Source: Palsa-459 sp035510855
GTDB lineage: Bacteria; Actinomycetota; Acidimicrobiia; Acidimicrobiales; RAAP-2
Assembly: GCA_035510855.1 (NCBI GenBank)
Contig: DATKGG010000069.1
Coordinates: forward strand, 18,020-82,019
Direction: 5' to 3'
DNA: 64,000 bases
In this document: positions 16,636 through 26,360 of the stretch, one piece after another
Layout of the letters: the number at the start of each line of letters is the position of its first letter
Numbering within the stretch: the stretch's first letter is position 1
Notes under the pieces: generated by a model
What the model was told of the DNA's origin: nothing
What the model saw: the letters and a program-made list of their open reading frames with translations, nothing else
Database searches by the model: none
Translations under genes and position numbers: made by a program

Positions 16636-18291
16636 GTGGTCGTGTCGGACGACCACGACGCGCCGGCGCCCGCCGCGCTGCAGCGCGGCACCGAGTTCCG
16701 AGGGCGACGCGTCGCGATCAACAGCATGACGCTGCTTGCCGGTCAGATCTTCTTCACCCTGATCGGCTTCGTCACGACGCCGGTGGTGCTGACCCACGTC
16801 GGTCTCGTCGAGTTCGGGCTCTGGGGACTCATCATGACGACGGTGGGCTACATCACCGTCGTCGACCCGGGCTTCGGCGATCTCGTCACCCGCTACGGCG
16901 CGAGGGCCCGCCTTGCTGGCGACCGGGACATGGGGGCGAGCCTTTGCTCGGTGGCCTCGCTCGCATGGATCGGCTTCGGGATCCTCGGGCTCCCGATCCT
17001 CATCTGGGCGATCCCTGCCTGGGTCCCGCACCTCGACCTGCACGCGGGGCTCAGCAACGTCGCGATCGAGTTCTTCGAGTGGGGGTACGCGTACACGGTC
17101 GCCGGCTGTCTCAACGCGATCATGTCGTCACGGCTGACCGCCATTGGTGACCAATGGCTCGTGACGGTGATCGACGCAGCCACGCGGCTCGTCTACGCGG
17201 GCGTCCTGCTCGGCATGCTGTTCACCGGCAGCAAGCTGAGCGCCCTCGTGGTCGCCTCGTCGGTCCAGCTCGCCGTGACGTTCGTCGTCACGGTCGGCTT
17301 CGTCTCGGTCCGTGCAGGCGCCCCCTACGGGAATCCCTTCCGACTGGACCGCTCCATGCTCCGTGAGATGACGAGGTTCGGCAGCTGGCTTCAGCTGGGT
17401 GGCGTCCTTGAGCTGCTCACCTATGAGACGGACGCCGTCGTCATCAGCACCTTCGTGTCGGTCGGTCGAAACGGCACCTACCAGCTCGCCCAGAAGGCCG
17501 CGGGGATGACGACCTACTTCGGCTTCATCGCCCAGTCCTCGATGCTCAGCGCGATCTCGGCCGCCTACGCCGCAGGCGAGGGGCTCGCGGCAATGCGGCG
17601 CATGTACACGAGGGCGAACCGGCTGGTCGCGCTGCTCGGGAGCCTGATCGGCGGCTCGCTCCTCGGGATGGCGCCGGTCTTCTTCGCGTTCTGGCTGGGC
17701 AACTACCCGCCGCGCGGCGGGATCCCGATCACCGACGCGGCGGCGTGCCTCGCCGTTGCCGCGCTGCTCATCGGACTGCCCCGGCCCGCGGCGGCCGCGA
17801 CGATCATGGCGATGGGGCGCGTCGGCCTCGGCGTGCGGGCCCAGCTCGCAGCCTTCGTGATCAACCTGATCCTGACCGTCGCGCTCGTCAAGCCCCTCGG
17901 GATGGTGGGCGTGATGCTCGCGACGGTGATCGCCAAGCTCGTCGCGACCGGCTACCTCCTCGTCCGGTTCCACCGGCTCATTGACGGCTCGGCCCGGGAC
18001 CTGTTGTTCTCGTGGATGACCAAGCTGGTCGCGGCGATCGTCGCGGGGGCAGGCTGCGCACGCCTGGTACTCCTGGTCCTGCCGAACTCAGTGGTGCACC
18101 AGCGCATGCCCGCACTGGGGGCCCTCGTGGTGCTCGGGCTGGTGTACGCGTCAGTGTTCCTGCTCGTCATCCGCGTGACGAAGTACTTCGCCGCCGAGGA
18201 CCTCGCGTGGTTCGAGGAGATCCTTCCCGGGCCGTTCTCCAGGGTTGTCGCTCACCGTGCGACGCGCGGGCTCTTGGGCATCAGCGCGTGA
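16636..18291 (+). CDS. Polysaccharide flippase, MATE-like Wzx family
   Basis: Integral membrane protein with about 12-14 hydrophobic segments over 551 residues, likely flipping the undecaprenyl-linked repeat unit to the outside. The opening segment SMTLLAGQIFFTLIGFVTTPVVLTHVG is typical of the MOP superfamily, as are the repeated short loops. The GTG at 16636 has GGA 5 nt upstream; a second GTG at 16642 is equally possible. The stop overlaps the next start (GTGA). The match to Wzx is by topology and context rather than a catalytic motif. Confidence 0.85.
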   Translation: MVVSDDHDAPAPAALQRGTEFRGRRVAINSMTLLAGQIFFTLIGFVTTPVVLTHVGLVEFGLWGLIMTTVGYITVVDPGFGDLVTRYGARARLAGDRDMGASLCSVASLAWIGFGILGLPILIWAIPAWVPHLDLHAGLSNVAIEFFEWGYAYTVAGCLNAIMSSRLTAIGDQWLVTVIDAATRLVYAGVLLGMLFTGSKLSALVVASSVQLAVTFVVTVGFVSVRAGAPYGNPFRLDRSMLREMTRFGSWLQLGGVLELLTYETDAVVISTFVSVGRNGTYQLAQKAAGMTTYFGFIAQSSMLSAISAAYAAGEGLAAMRRMYTRANRLVALLGSLIGGSLLGMAPVFFAFWLGNYPPRGGIPITDAAACLAVAALLIGLPRPAAAATIMAMGRVGLGVRAQLAAFVINLILTVALVKPLGMVGVMLATVIAKLVATGYLLVRFHRLIDGSARDLLFSWMTKLVAAIVAGAGCARLVLLVLPNSVVHQRMPALGALVVLGLVYASVFLLVIRVTKYFAAEDLAWFEEILPGPFSRVVAHRATRGLLGISA

Positions 18292-19214
18292 CGACGGTCG
18301 CCGTCGTGATCCCGACGCACCGTCGATCGGGATCGCTGGCGGATTGCCTTGCCGCGCTGGGCACCCAGGACCGCGCACCCGATGAGGTGCTCGTCGTCGC
18401 GCGCACCGGCGATGCCGACAGCGCGCGCGTCGTGGCGGCCGCGCCGATTCGTTGCGACTATCTGGAGCTCGACGAGCCCGGCGTGCTCGCCGCCATGGCC
18501 GCGGGCGCGCGGGTCGCGACGAGCGACGTGATCTGCTTCACCGACGACGACGCCGCCGCGCCGAGCGGCTGGCTCACCGGGCTCCTGGCGCTGCTCGAGG
18601 CTGCACCTGGCGTTGGCGCCGCGGGCGGCCGCGACGAGCTCTTCGACGGCGACGTCCCGCGGAGCGAGCCGCGGACCAGCGACGTCGGCCGCCTGACCTG
18701 GTTCGGGCGCCATGTGGGCAACCACCACCTCGGCACCGGTGCTCCACGAGAGGTCGCGTTCCTCAAGGGCGTGAACGCCGCGTACCGCCGGGGCGCCCTC
18801 GGCATCCCGCGCGGGCTCCGCGGCTCGGGCGCCCAGGCGCACTTCGAGATCGCGGTCGGCCGCTTCGCGCGGTCCCGCGGCTTCACCCTGCTCTATGACC
18901 CCGAGCTCTCCGTGCAGCACCGTCCCGCAGGGCGGCTCGGCGAGGACACCCGCGCCGATCCGTCGCGGGTCGCGATGAGCGACGCGGCCTACAACCTCGT
19001 GGTCGCGATCGGCGGCGTGCGCGGCGGCGTGCGCAGCGTCTACGCGGTCATGGTCGGCGACCGTGGCTGCCCGGGGCTCGCGCGCGGGCTGCTGGCCCTC
19101 GTTCGCCACGACCCGACGACGGCCCGCAAGGTCGTGCCCTCGATGCGCGGGACCTTGGCGGGAGGCTGGGCGCTCGTGCGCGGGCGCGGCGTGACCTACG
19201 AGACCTTCGACTGA
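18288..19214 (+). CDS. GT2 glycosyltransferase
   Basis: Inverting GT-A glycosyltransferase, 308 residues. It starts at the GTG that overlaps the flippase stop and reads VTTVAVVIPTHRRSGSLADCL. The metal-binding DxD-like site is CFTDDDAAAPSGWL near residue 85. FLKGVNAAYRR and a conserved acid later form the acceptor site. Translationally coupled to the flippase. Its 3' end overlaps the convergent fused glycosyltransferase gene by 19 nt. Confidence 0.88.
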   Translation: MTTVAVVIPTHRRSGSLADCLAALGTQDRAPDEVLVVARTGDADSARVVAAAPIRCDYLELDEPGVLAAMAAGARVATSDVICFTDDDAAAPSGWLTGLLALLEAAPGVGAAGGRDELFDGDVPRSEPRTSDVGRLTWFGRHVGNHHLGTGAPREVAFLKGVNAAYRRGALGIPRGLRGSGAQAHFEIAVGRFARSRGFTLLYDPELSVQHRPAGRLGEDTRADPSRVAMSDAAYNLVVAIGGVRGGVRSVYAVMVGDRGCPGLARGLLALVRHDPTTARKVVPSMRGTLAGGWALVRGRGVTYETFD

Positions 19215-21355
19215 GCAGCCGCGACGAGCTCGGCCTCCAAGAGCGCCGCGACCACCCCGGGCGCGAATCGCGCTGCCTCCTTGCGGCACCGAGCCGCGAG
19301 GTACGCCCGCTCGTCGTCGGAGAGCGCGAGCAGCTCGCGCACCGCGGCCGCGGCCGCAGTGACGTCGCCGGGCTCGACCACGCGCGCCACGTCGGCGGGG
19401 AGCCCCTGGGCCGCGCCGACGGCCGGGGTGACGATGACGGGCGTCCCGCACGCGAGCGCCTCGGCGACGGTGAGCCCGAAGGGCTCGTAGCGGGAGAGCT
19501 GCACCAAGCAGAGTGATCGAGCCAGGAGCCTCGCGACCTCGTCGCGGTCGAGGTGGCCAACGGCCCGTCCGACGAGGTCGTCGAGGTCCTCGAGCATGCC
19601 CGAGTAGTCGCTCCACAGCGACGGGGCGCCGACGACGAGCACCTCGACGTGCCCGGCGAGGTCGCGCAACGCGTGCGAGAGCGCGACGACGTCCTCCAGT
19701 CCCTTGCGCACGGTGAGCCGCCCGACGCTCACGACCGAGGCGGGCGCGGTCACGCCACCGTCGACGATGGGCGTCGCGGGGCCGAAGCGCTCGAGGTCGA
19801 TGCAGTTGGGGACGACCGCGACGCGGTCAGGGTCGAGCCCGTAGTCCGACACGAGGTCGCGGCGGAACGCAGGCGAGATCGCAAGGACGCGGTCAGCACG
19901 ACGGGCGTCGCGACGCTGTCGGGCGGCGCGCGCGACGAGCCAGGCGCGCACGAGCATCGGTCGCCACGCACCTTCGAGCGCGGCTGACAGGACGCGCTCC
20001 TCGCGCATCCAGCGCAGTTCGCCCGCCGCGTGGACTGACGGGTGCACGACGAGCGGGGGGCGCCCCTGCCGAGCGCCGGGCACGCCGAAGGACTCGAGGT
20101 TGGAGCACTGGTAGATGACGTCGTAGGGCACGGCTCGGTGCCTCGCGGCGAGCGTCGCGGCGAGGCGACGCCGCGCGAGCGCGGCGGCGACCTGGTGCGA
20201 GGCCATCTTGGTGAGCCGGTCCCTCGAGTACCAGCGCTCGAAGCCGAACCTCGAGTGCGCGGCCACGACCTCGATCCCCGGCACGCCGCCGAGCTCGCCG
20301 GGACCCTCGGTCTCTCGGCTCGTCGCCACGTAGCAGTCGATGCTCGAGCCGCGAGCGGCGAGCGCCTCGAGGAGCAGGCCTGCCACCCCTGGTGCGCCCC
20401 CCGTGCGGGGGTTGGGCACCGGACCGACGTACGCGATGCGCAGGGCGGGGCGCTCGAGGCCCGGTGCAGGCGCCGTCGAGCGATCCTTGTGGTGCCGCCA
20501 CTGCGTGGCGGTCACCCAGCCAGCGACCGCCAGCTGTCCTGCGGCGAGTCGAGCCCATCGCGCCGCCCGCCGCGGTGACCCGTCGATGCCGCCCTCGGCG
20601 CTCGCGATGGTGCGCCACCGCCGGAGCATCGAGGCGAGCGGCGCGACGCGAACCGGCAGCCGTGAGGCCTTCGCGTCAGGGAAGCGGCGGAGCAAGAGCC
20701 AGTCGTCGACGACGAGCCGACCACGCCTGTCCCACTGGCGAGCCCCGAACGGGCGGCCGGGGTGCACAACACGCATGGCCGGGTTGAACCGCACGTCGCC
20801 GACGCTCGACCGCACGCGCCACGCGAGGTCACGGTCCTCGTGCGCGGCATGCGGGAACTGTCGGTCGAAGCCGCCGACGGCCCGCAGCGCCGAGGCCCGG
20901 TACGCGACGTTGCACGTCAGGTAGCTCCCGCCGTCGTGGTCGAACACGGAGTGCTCGTAGAGGGGGTCGAATGTGGGCGAGTCGGTCCGTCCCGTGACGC
21001 CCGCCGCCGCGGGGAACGACTCGAGGGTCTCGAGGGCCTCGGCGAGCCAGCGGACGTCGACCTCGACGTCGTCGTCGGTGAACGCGACGACCGGTGCCGT
21101 GGCCCCGGCGATGCCGAGATTCCTCGCGCGCGACGGCCCGACGCCGGTGGTGCGCAGGACACGGACGCGCTCGTCGCGCACCGCTGCGACGGGCGGTGCC
21201 GAGCCGTCGTCAACGACGAGGAGCTCGCAGCGTCGTCCGGTCGCGTCGCACGCGGCGAGCACACCCGCCACGCAGCGCTCGAGCAGTGCGGGGCGGTCCT
21301 TGGTCGGGATGACGACGCTGATCGCCGGGTCGGGTGCGGCGCCGTTGCTAGCCAC
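19196..21355 (-). CDS. Fused glycosyltransferase: N-terminal GT2 plus C-terminal GT4
   Basis: 719 residues from the GTG at 21355. Residues about 10-290 form a GT-A/GT2 domain (ISVVIPTKDRPALLERCV, metal site AFTDDDVEVDVRWL, then FPHAAHEDRDLAWRV). Residues about 330-719 form a separate GT-B/GT4 domain starting LRIAYVGPVPNPRTGGAPGV, with the donor motif VSVGRLTVRKGLEDV and EPFGLTVAEALACG. Two different folds in one chain suggest two consecutive sugar additions. The start overlaps the preceding gene by 8 nt. No stop or frame change separates the two parts. Confidence 0.88.
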   Translation of the reverse strand: MASNGAAPDPAISVVIPTKDRPALLERCVAGVLAACDATGRRCELLVVDDGSAPPVAAVRDERVRVLRTTGVGPSRARNLGIAGATAPVVAFTDDDVEVDVRWLAEALETLESFPAAAGVTGRTDSPTFDPLYEHSVFDHDGGSYLTCNVAYRASALRAVGGFDRQFPHAAHEDRDLAWRVRSSVGDVRFNPAMRVVHPGRPFGARQWDRRGRLVVDDWLLLRRFPDAKASRLPVRVAPLASMLRRWRTIASAEGGIDGSPRRAARWARLAAGQLAVAGWVTATQWRHHKDRSTAPAPGLERPALRIAYVGPVPNPRTGGAPGVAGLLLEALAARGSSIDCYVATSRETEGPGELGGVPGIEVVAAHSRFGFERWYSRDRLTKMASHQVAAALARRRLAATLAARHRAVPYDVIYQCSNLESFGVPGARQGRPPLVVHPSVHAAGELRWMREERVLSAALEGAWRPMLVRAWLVARAARQRRDARRADRVLAISPAFRRDLVSDYGLDPDRVAVVPNCIDLERFGPATPIVDGGVTAPASVVSVGRLTVRKGLEDVVALSHALRDLAGHVEVLVVGAPSLWSDYSGMLEDLDDLVGRAVGHLDRDEVARLLARSLCLVQLSRYEPFGLTVAEALACGTPVIVTPAVGAAQGLPADVARVVEPGDVTAAAAAVRELLALSDDERAYLAARCRKEAARFAPGVVAALLEAELVAAAQSKVS

Positions 21356-23642
21356 GCCGCCGCCGGCGAGCTCGTCGTCCCCCGTCGGATGCCGAGCGCC
21401 ACGCCGCGAGCAGCCGCGGCGCAAGGGCCTCGGGGGTGTACGCCGCCGCGGTGCCCACGGCTGCCTCACCGAGGCGCACTCGCAGTGCCTCGTCATGGGC
21501 GAGGCGTCGCAGCGCCTTGCTGAGGGCCGCGGACTCGCCCATGGCGTAGGTGATGCCATCGAGGCCGTCGGTCACGACCTCGGCGGGCCCGCCCTGGTCC
21601 GGGACGATGACGGCACAGCCCGCGCCCATCGCCTCGACGACCACCTGGCCGAAAGGCTCGGGGATGGTGGAGCAGTGGACCAGCACGTCGGTCTCTTCGA
21701 GCACGGCCGCCACGTCGTCCACGAAGCCGAGGAACTCGACGCACGCGCCGACGCCCAGCGCCGCCGCACGTGCCCGGAGCGAGGCCGCGAACTCCTCCTC
21801 GCCGAACAGCGGCGCGCCGACGATCCGAAGGGTCGCGCCCGATGTGCCGAAGGCGTCGGCGAACGCGTCGATCGCAAGGTCCTGTCCCTTCCAGGGCGCG
21901 AGGCGGCCGAGCACCGTCACGCGAAGCGGTCCGTGGCGGCCACGCTCGAGGGGGACCCGGTGCGGGTCGATCGACGGGTCGAGCGGGCTCGGCAGCACGA
22001 GCCCCTCGACGCCGAGCGCACGCAGGGTCGACTCGCTGTTGGCGACCACGACGCTCGGGAGGATCCGCGCTGCGACGCGGACGAGGCGAACCGCGGGCTC
22101 GGGCAGGTACGGGGTCGCGATGCGGTCCCGCACGTGCCACACGCACGGGATCCCCGCGAGCCGGGCCGCGGCACCCCCGTAGAGCGCGGACTTGAGCGTG
22201 TTGGTGTGGACCACGTCGGGTCGGAGCACCCGGAGCCGCCGGGCGAGCCTGATGACGTAGCGCGCGGTCGCCACGACCGCGCGGGGATCGAGCCGACCGG
22301 GCCGGACCGTCGACCTGTTGACGTGGCGGGCGCGGTCGTCGAGCTCGAGCACCTCCACGGTCGAGCCGGCGTCCTCGAGCCGTCTGCGCAGCGGTCCGTC
22401 AGCACCGAGGATCGTGTGCACCGTCGCGGCGGAGCCGAGGCCGCCGACGGCGCGCGCGATGGCGAGCTCGCCGCCTGACAGGACCGCGGTGTGATCGAGG
22501 ACGACGGCGCGGAGGGGCTCGCTGCCGTCGAGCACACGCGCGTAGAGCAGCTCGTGGCGCTCGGCCACGCTGGCCCAGGAGTGCTGCGCGGCGACGGCGC
22601 GGCGTCGCGCAGCACGCTCCGTCGTCTCGGGTGCAGCGAGCGCGCCCGAGATGGCGGCGGCAAGCGCGCGGGCATCGCCGGCGGGCACTGGCGTCTGCTC
22701 GCCCGCGAGGGCGATGGCCTCGCGGAGCCCGCCGGCGTCGGTCCCGACGACAGGGGTCCCGCAGGCCAGGGACTCGAGCACGACGAGGCCGAAGCCCTCG
22801 AGGGCCACACTCGGGACCACGGTCACGTCGGCGGCTCGATACCACTCGACAAGGGACGCGTCCGCGACGGTCCCGCAGAACCGGACCGACGACGCGATGC
22901 CCAGGCTCGAGGCGAGCGCCCGCAGCCGGGCCCCGTCGGTGCCGTCACCGACGATCACAAGGAGGTCGTCGTCGCGTGGCTGCAGTTCGCGCCACGCCTC
23001 GAGCAGCACCTCGAGGCCCATTCGCGGCACGAGCCGGCGCACCGAGAGCGCGACGCGTCGAGCCGTGACGCCGAGCGACAATCGCGCCGCGCCTCGATCG
23101 CCTGGGGAGAATCGCTCGAGGTCGACGCCCGGTGCGATGACCTCGATGGACCAGCGCGCGACGCCGTAGGTCGAGGCCAGGATCTCTGCGAACGCGTCCG
23201 AGAGCACGATGAAGCGGTCCGCACGACGGTAGGCGAGCCGCTCGACGACTCGCTTGACCGCGACGTTCCAGCGACTCGATCCGGCGTGCGCGCTCTCGTT
23301 GGCCCAGGGCCCCTGGAAGTGCACCACGAGGGGGACGGAGCGAAGGGCGCCGATCGTCGTCGTGAGCACCGAGGTGCCCGCGAAGTGTGCGTCGGCGAGG
23401 TCGGGGCGGCGAGTCGCCCGTACGGCGCGATCGACTGCGGCTGCGGCGGTCAGCATCGAGCCGCTCACGCCCCGGGCGATCGTGATGCCGTCTGTATGGG
23501 CGGATTGCTCGGCGTCACCGAGGACGACGGCAATCGCGTCAGTGCCCGCCGCTCGTTGTGCGGCGAGCAGGTCCTCGAGGTAACGGTTGAGCCCGCCGGG
23601 CCGCATCGAGGTGGTCTCGAGCCCGACGTGGGTGACCTTCAC
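21348..23642 (-). CDS. Fused glycosyltransferase: tandem GT4 domains
   Basis: 764 residues from the GTG at 23642, which overlaps the next gene's stop (GTGA). The first GT4 domain (about 1-370) starts VKVTHVGLETTSMRPGGLNR and has the donor motif LSVRRLVPRMGLEVLLEAW and LEGFGLVVLESLACGTPV. The second (about 385-750) starts LRAVVLDHTAVLSGGELAIA and has TVLGRLAPWKGQDLAIDAF and PEPFGQVVVEAMGAGCAV. Both keep the EX7E acids, so both may be active. The last residues are an Arg run. Confidence 0.88.
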   Translation of the reverse strand: MKVTHVGLETTSMRPGGLNRYLEDLLAAQRAAGTDAIAVVLGDAEQSAHTDGITIARGVSGSMLTAAAAVDRAVRATRRPDLADAHFAGTSVLTTTIGALRSVPLVVHFQGPWANESAHAGSSRWNVAVKRVVERLAYRRADRFIVLSDAFAEILASTYGVARWSIEVIAPGVDLERFSPGDRGAARLSLGVTARRVALSVRRLVPRMGLEVLLEAWRELQPRDDDLLVIVGDGTDGARLRALASSLGIASSVRFCGTVADASLVEWYRAADVTVVPSVALEGFGLVVLESLACGTPVVGTDAGGLREAIALAGEQTPVPAGDARALAAAISGALAAPETTERAARRRAVAAQHSWASVAERHELLYARVLDGSEPLRAVVLDHTAVLSGGELAIARAVGGLGSAATVHTILGADGPLRRRLEDAGSTVEVLELDDRARHVNRSTVRPGRLDPRAVVATARYVIRLARRLRVLRPDVVHTNTLKSALYGGAAARLAGIPCVWHVRDRIATPYLPEPAVRLVRVAARILPSVVVANSESTLRALGVEGLVLPSPLDPSIDPHRVPLERGRHGPLRVTVLGRLAPWKGQDLAIDAFADAFGTSGATLRIVGAPLFGEEEFAASLRARAAALGVGACVEFLGFVDDVAAVLEETDVLVHCSTIPEPFGQVVVEAMGAGCAVIVPDQGGPAEVVTDGLDGITYAMGESAALSKALRRLAHDEALRVRLGEAAVGTAAAYTPEALAPRLLAAWRSASDGGRRARRRRRG

Positions 23643-24769
23643 GGTCCCTGCTTGATCAGCTCGTCGTAGACGGCAAGCGTGCTCGCGGCCATCGCGTCCC
23701 AGGAATAGCGCGACGCGTGCGACGAGGCGATGGCACCCATCGCACGACACGTGGCGCGATCGGCATCGAGTCGCTCGAGCGCCCCCGAGATGGCACGCTC
23801 GTCGGCGTCGACCACGACGCCGCCCGGCCCACCCCCGACGTCCGCGCACAGCTCGGGTCCGACGCCCGTGTTGGTGCAGACGACCGCGCACCCCGCGGCG
23901 GCGCCTTCGGCGACGGCAAGACCGAACGACTCATGGGCCGAGCACGAGAGCACCACGTCCGCAGCCCAGAGCTCAGCCCACACGTCGCTTCGATGACCGA
24001 GCAGCTCGACGCGGTCAGCAGCGCCCAGGGACCTTGCCAGCTCACGCATCGCAGCGAGGTCACCGTCGCCGACGACTCGGAGCCGGCAGCGCGCGGTCCG
24101 CGAGACGGCCCGGATCGCGAGCGCGATCCCCTTTCGCTCGAAGTCCCCTGCGACGACGACCACCTCGAGCGCCAGCGCCGGAGAGGTGCTCCTGGCTGCA
24201 GGGTCGCGGGGCGCCTCCACGTCGATGCCATTCTCGATCAGCACGAGCTCGACATCGGGATAGCGCGCAGCGAGGTCGGCTGCGTCCGCCCTCGAGATCG
24301 CGACGAGTCGTCGGGCCCTCCCAGGGCGGAGAGCCCAGCGCTCCATGGCCGCCGCAACCCGGCGCCGAAGTGCGCCGATCGCGCCGCCCATGCCGGTGCG
24401 CCCGGGCGGGCGGGCCCCGCCCTGGGCCTCGATGACCGCGGCATGGCTGAGGTGCATCGTCACGACATCAGGCCTCGCGTGCACCACGGCACCGCAGGTG
24501 TGCACGAGGTCGCACCTACGCCGTACGGCGAGCAGACGCAGCGTGCCGAGGAGATCGAAGAGCACGAGCCTCGCCACGCTCGGGCGGCGTGGGATCGGGA
24601 CGTGCGTCCGTCGCACGCCAGGCGGCAGGGTCTCGAGGCCGTCGCCAGCGACGACCTCGAGGTCGACGTGCGCAGCGAGCCGCTCGAGCAGCCGTGCGTT
24701 CACGAGCTCCATGCCACCTCGGCGCGGATCAACTGAGTGCGCGACATACGCGACGCGAAGTCGCCTCAC
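23639..24769 (-). CDS. GT4 glycosyltransferase
   Basis: 376-residue GT-B enzyme starting at GTG with RRLRVAYVAHSVDPRRGGMEL. The acceptor domain contains VVTMHLSHAAVIEAQGG. The donor domain has VVAGDFERKGIALAIRAV and SAHESFGLAVAEGAAAGCAV. First of the three minus-strand glycosyltransferase genes after the polymerase; it begins 10 nt after the polymerase stop and is coupled to the next gene by a GTGA overlap. Confidence 0.88.
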   Translation of the reverse strand: MRRLRVAYVAHSVDPRRGGMELVNARLLERLAAHVDLEVVAGDGLETLPPGVRRTHVPIPRRPSVARLVLFDLLGTLRLLAVRRRCDLVHTCGAVVHARPDVVTMHLSHAAVIEAQGGARPPGRTGMGGAIGALRRRVAAAMERWALRPGRARRLVAISRADAADLAARYPDVELVLIENGIDVEAPRDPAARSTSPALALEVVVVAGDFERKGIALAIRAVSRTARCRLRVVGDGDLAAMRELARSLGAADRVELLGHRSDVWAELWAADVVLSCSAHESFGLAVAEGAAAGCAVVCTNTGVGPELCADVGGGPGGVVVDADERAISGALERLDADRATCRAMGAIASSHASRYSWDAMAASTLAVYDELIKQGP

Positions 24770-24779
24770 GACTCCATGG

Positions 24780-26282
24780 CTAGCGCAGCTCGCCGGGACG
24801 GCGCCACTCGAACGCCGGCGGCGGTGGCGGTCTCGCGGCGATCTCCGCGCGCGCCCGGACGAGCGACATGTCGAGGTAGCCGAGGAACAGCCAGATCAGC
24901 CAGCACACCGAGTAGAGGTCGCCGTTGGTCCACGAGAACAGCGTCGCCATGAGCATGCCGAGGGCGAACAGCGAGATCACGTCGCGCCGGATGACCGCCC
25001 CGAGATAGGCGGTCTTGATGGCCTGCCAGAGGACGACGACGAAGGCGATGAGCCCGAAGACCCCGAACGCGATGCCCATGTTGCCCGGGTCGAACTCGGT
25101 GCCGCCGGTCTTCGAGTGCGCGTAGCGGCTCGCAGCCAGGGTGACCGAGCCCGTGCCGTGGCCGAGGGGGCTCTTGAAGGCCTGGAGCATGCCCTTTTCC
25201 GTCTGACGGATGTGGCCCGGCAGGGACGACCCCGAGCCGAACGGACTCTCGATGCCGATCGACGCGTGCGTGCTCAGCTGGCTCGCGGCGCTCGTCCCGC
25301 CACCACTACCTCCGAAGTGGCCACCGAGCACGATCAGCAGAGCCACCGCCCCGATGCCGCCGGCGAGCACGCCGATGGGACGCATCCGGAGGCGCGACGC
25401 CGCCATTACCCCGATCGCGAGCACGACGAGGAAGATCGCGGTGCGCTCGGACTCGAACCACAGTGCGACGGCCACCGTGACGGTCCCGGCAAGGTGCGCG
25501 GGCGGGAAGAGCCGGGTCTCCGTGCGTGCGAGCGCCAGCCACGCGACGAGGCTGATCGACAAGAACGCTGCGTACTCCTCGGCGGACGAGAACGTTCCGA
25601 ACGCACGGATGACACCAGAGCCGATCGTGAGCGCCTGATAGCCGTTCGACGTGATCCACTGCTGGTCCCACGACGGCAGTCCGCGAAACTCCTGGATCAG
25701 GCCGTAGATCGCTGAGCCGAGACCGAGCACTGCGATCGTTCGGACGATCTGGAGCGCGAGCACCTCGTCGAGCAGTGTTCGGCCGATCCAGAACGCGAGC
25801 ATCGGCACCAAGATGAACAGCAGCCCCCCGAGTCCCGCGAGCAGGTTGCCCTGCTTCGGGTTGAACGCCTCGAAGAGGGCGATGACACTGAGGGCACCAA
25901 CGGCGGTCGCGAATCGAGACCGGTGCTCGAACGCGCCACGGCTCGCGGCGACGAAGAAGAGCAGAAGGATCACGATCGGTCCGATGATGAGCACCGGGTC
26001 CCCCGAGAACGTGATGTTGCTGCCACCCGGGGTGAGGCGACGAAGCATTCCGAGCAGCACCATCCAGACCGGCAGGATCCCGACCATCGTCTTCGGTGAC
26101 TGCCACACGATGGCGATGAACACCGGCAGTGCGATGAGCACGAGGCCCAAATGCGTGCCGGACGCGAGGGCGATGCCGATGCACGCGACCGACGCGCTGA
26201 CGACGATGACCCACGCGGATCGGCCCTGCGGCGCGGGGGCCTCCACGCGCGCAATTACGTCAATGCCGGGTCGCAAAGACAT
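24780..26282 (-). CDS. O-antigen ligase/polymerase-like membrane protein (Wzy-like)
   Basis: About 11-12 transmembrane segments over 500 residues from the ATG at 26282. A large extracytoplasmic loop (about 330-410) ends in the segment SPLGHGTGSVTLAASRYAHS, typical of Wzy/O-antigen-ligase proteins. Probably joins flipped repeat units on the cell surface. The weakly conserved family makes polymerase versus ligase hard to tell; being the only such protein in a locus with a flippase and Wzc kinase favours polymerase. Divergent from the kinase. Confidence 0.82.
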   Translation of the reverse strand: MSLRPGIDVIARVEAPAPQGRSAWVIVVSASVACIGIALASGTHLGLVLIALPVFIAIVWQSPKTMVGILPVWMVLLGMLRRLTPGGSNITFSGDPVLIIGPIVILLLFFVAASRGAFEHRSRFATAVGALSVIALFEAFNPKQGNLLAGLGGLLFILVPMLAFWIGRTLLDEVLALQIVRTIAVLGLGSAIYGLIQEFRGLPSWDQQWITSNGYQALTIGSGVIRAFGTFSSAEEYAAFLSISLVAWLALARTETRLFPPAHLAGTVTVAVALWFESERTAIFLVVLAIGVMAASRLRMRPIGVLAGGIGAVALLIVLGGHFGGSGGGTSAASQLSTHASIGIESPFGSGSSLPGHIRQTEKGMLQAFKSPLGHGTGSVTLAASRYAHSKTGGTEFDPGNMGIAFGVFGLIAFVVVLWQAIKTAYLGAVIRRDVISLFALGMLMATLFSWTNGDLYSVCWLIWLFLGYLDMSLVRARAEIAARPPPPPAFEWRRPGELR

Positions 26283-26325
26283 CCGTGTGATTCTCGCACA
26301 ACGACTCGACAAACCAAATTTCTAG

Positions 26326-26353
26326 GTGACATTCGGGGGTCTCCGGCTAGCAT
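26326..26353 (+). promoter_or_regulatory. Candidate promoter of the Wzc-like kinase gene
   Basis: GTGACA at 26326-26331 (like the -35 TTGACA), a 16-nt spacer, then TAGCAT at 26348-26353, 7 nt before the ATG. This is the best -35/-10 pair I found in the window. The divergent spacer also stands out as locally AT-richer. Confidence 0.5.
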
Positions 26354-26360
26354 CCGTGCG

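Noticed and set aside
24345..25715. 456-codon plus-strand frame opposite the Wzy-like gene
   Set aside because: Arg-rich, no recognisable domain, fully antisense to a convincing membrane protein.
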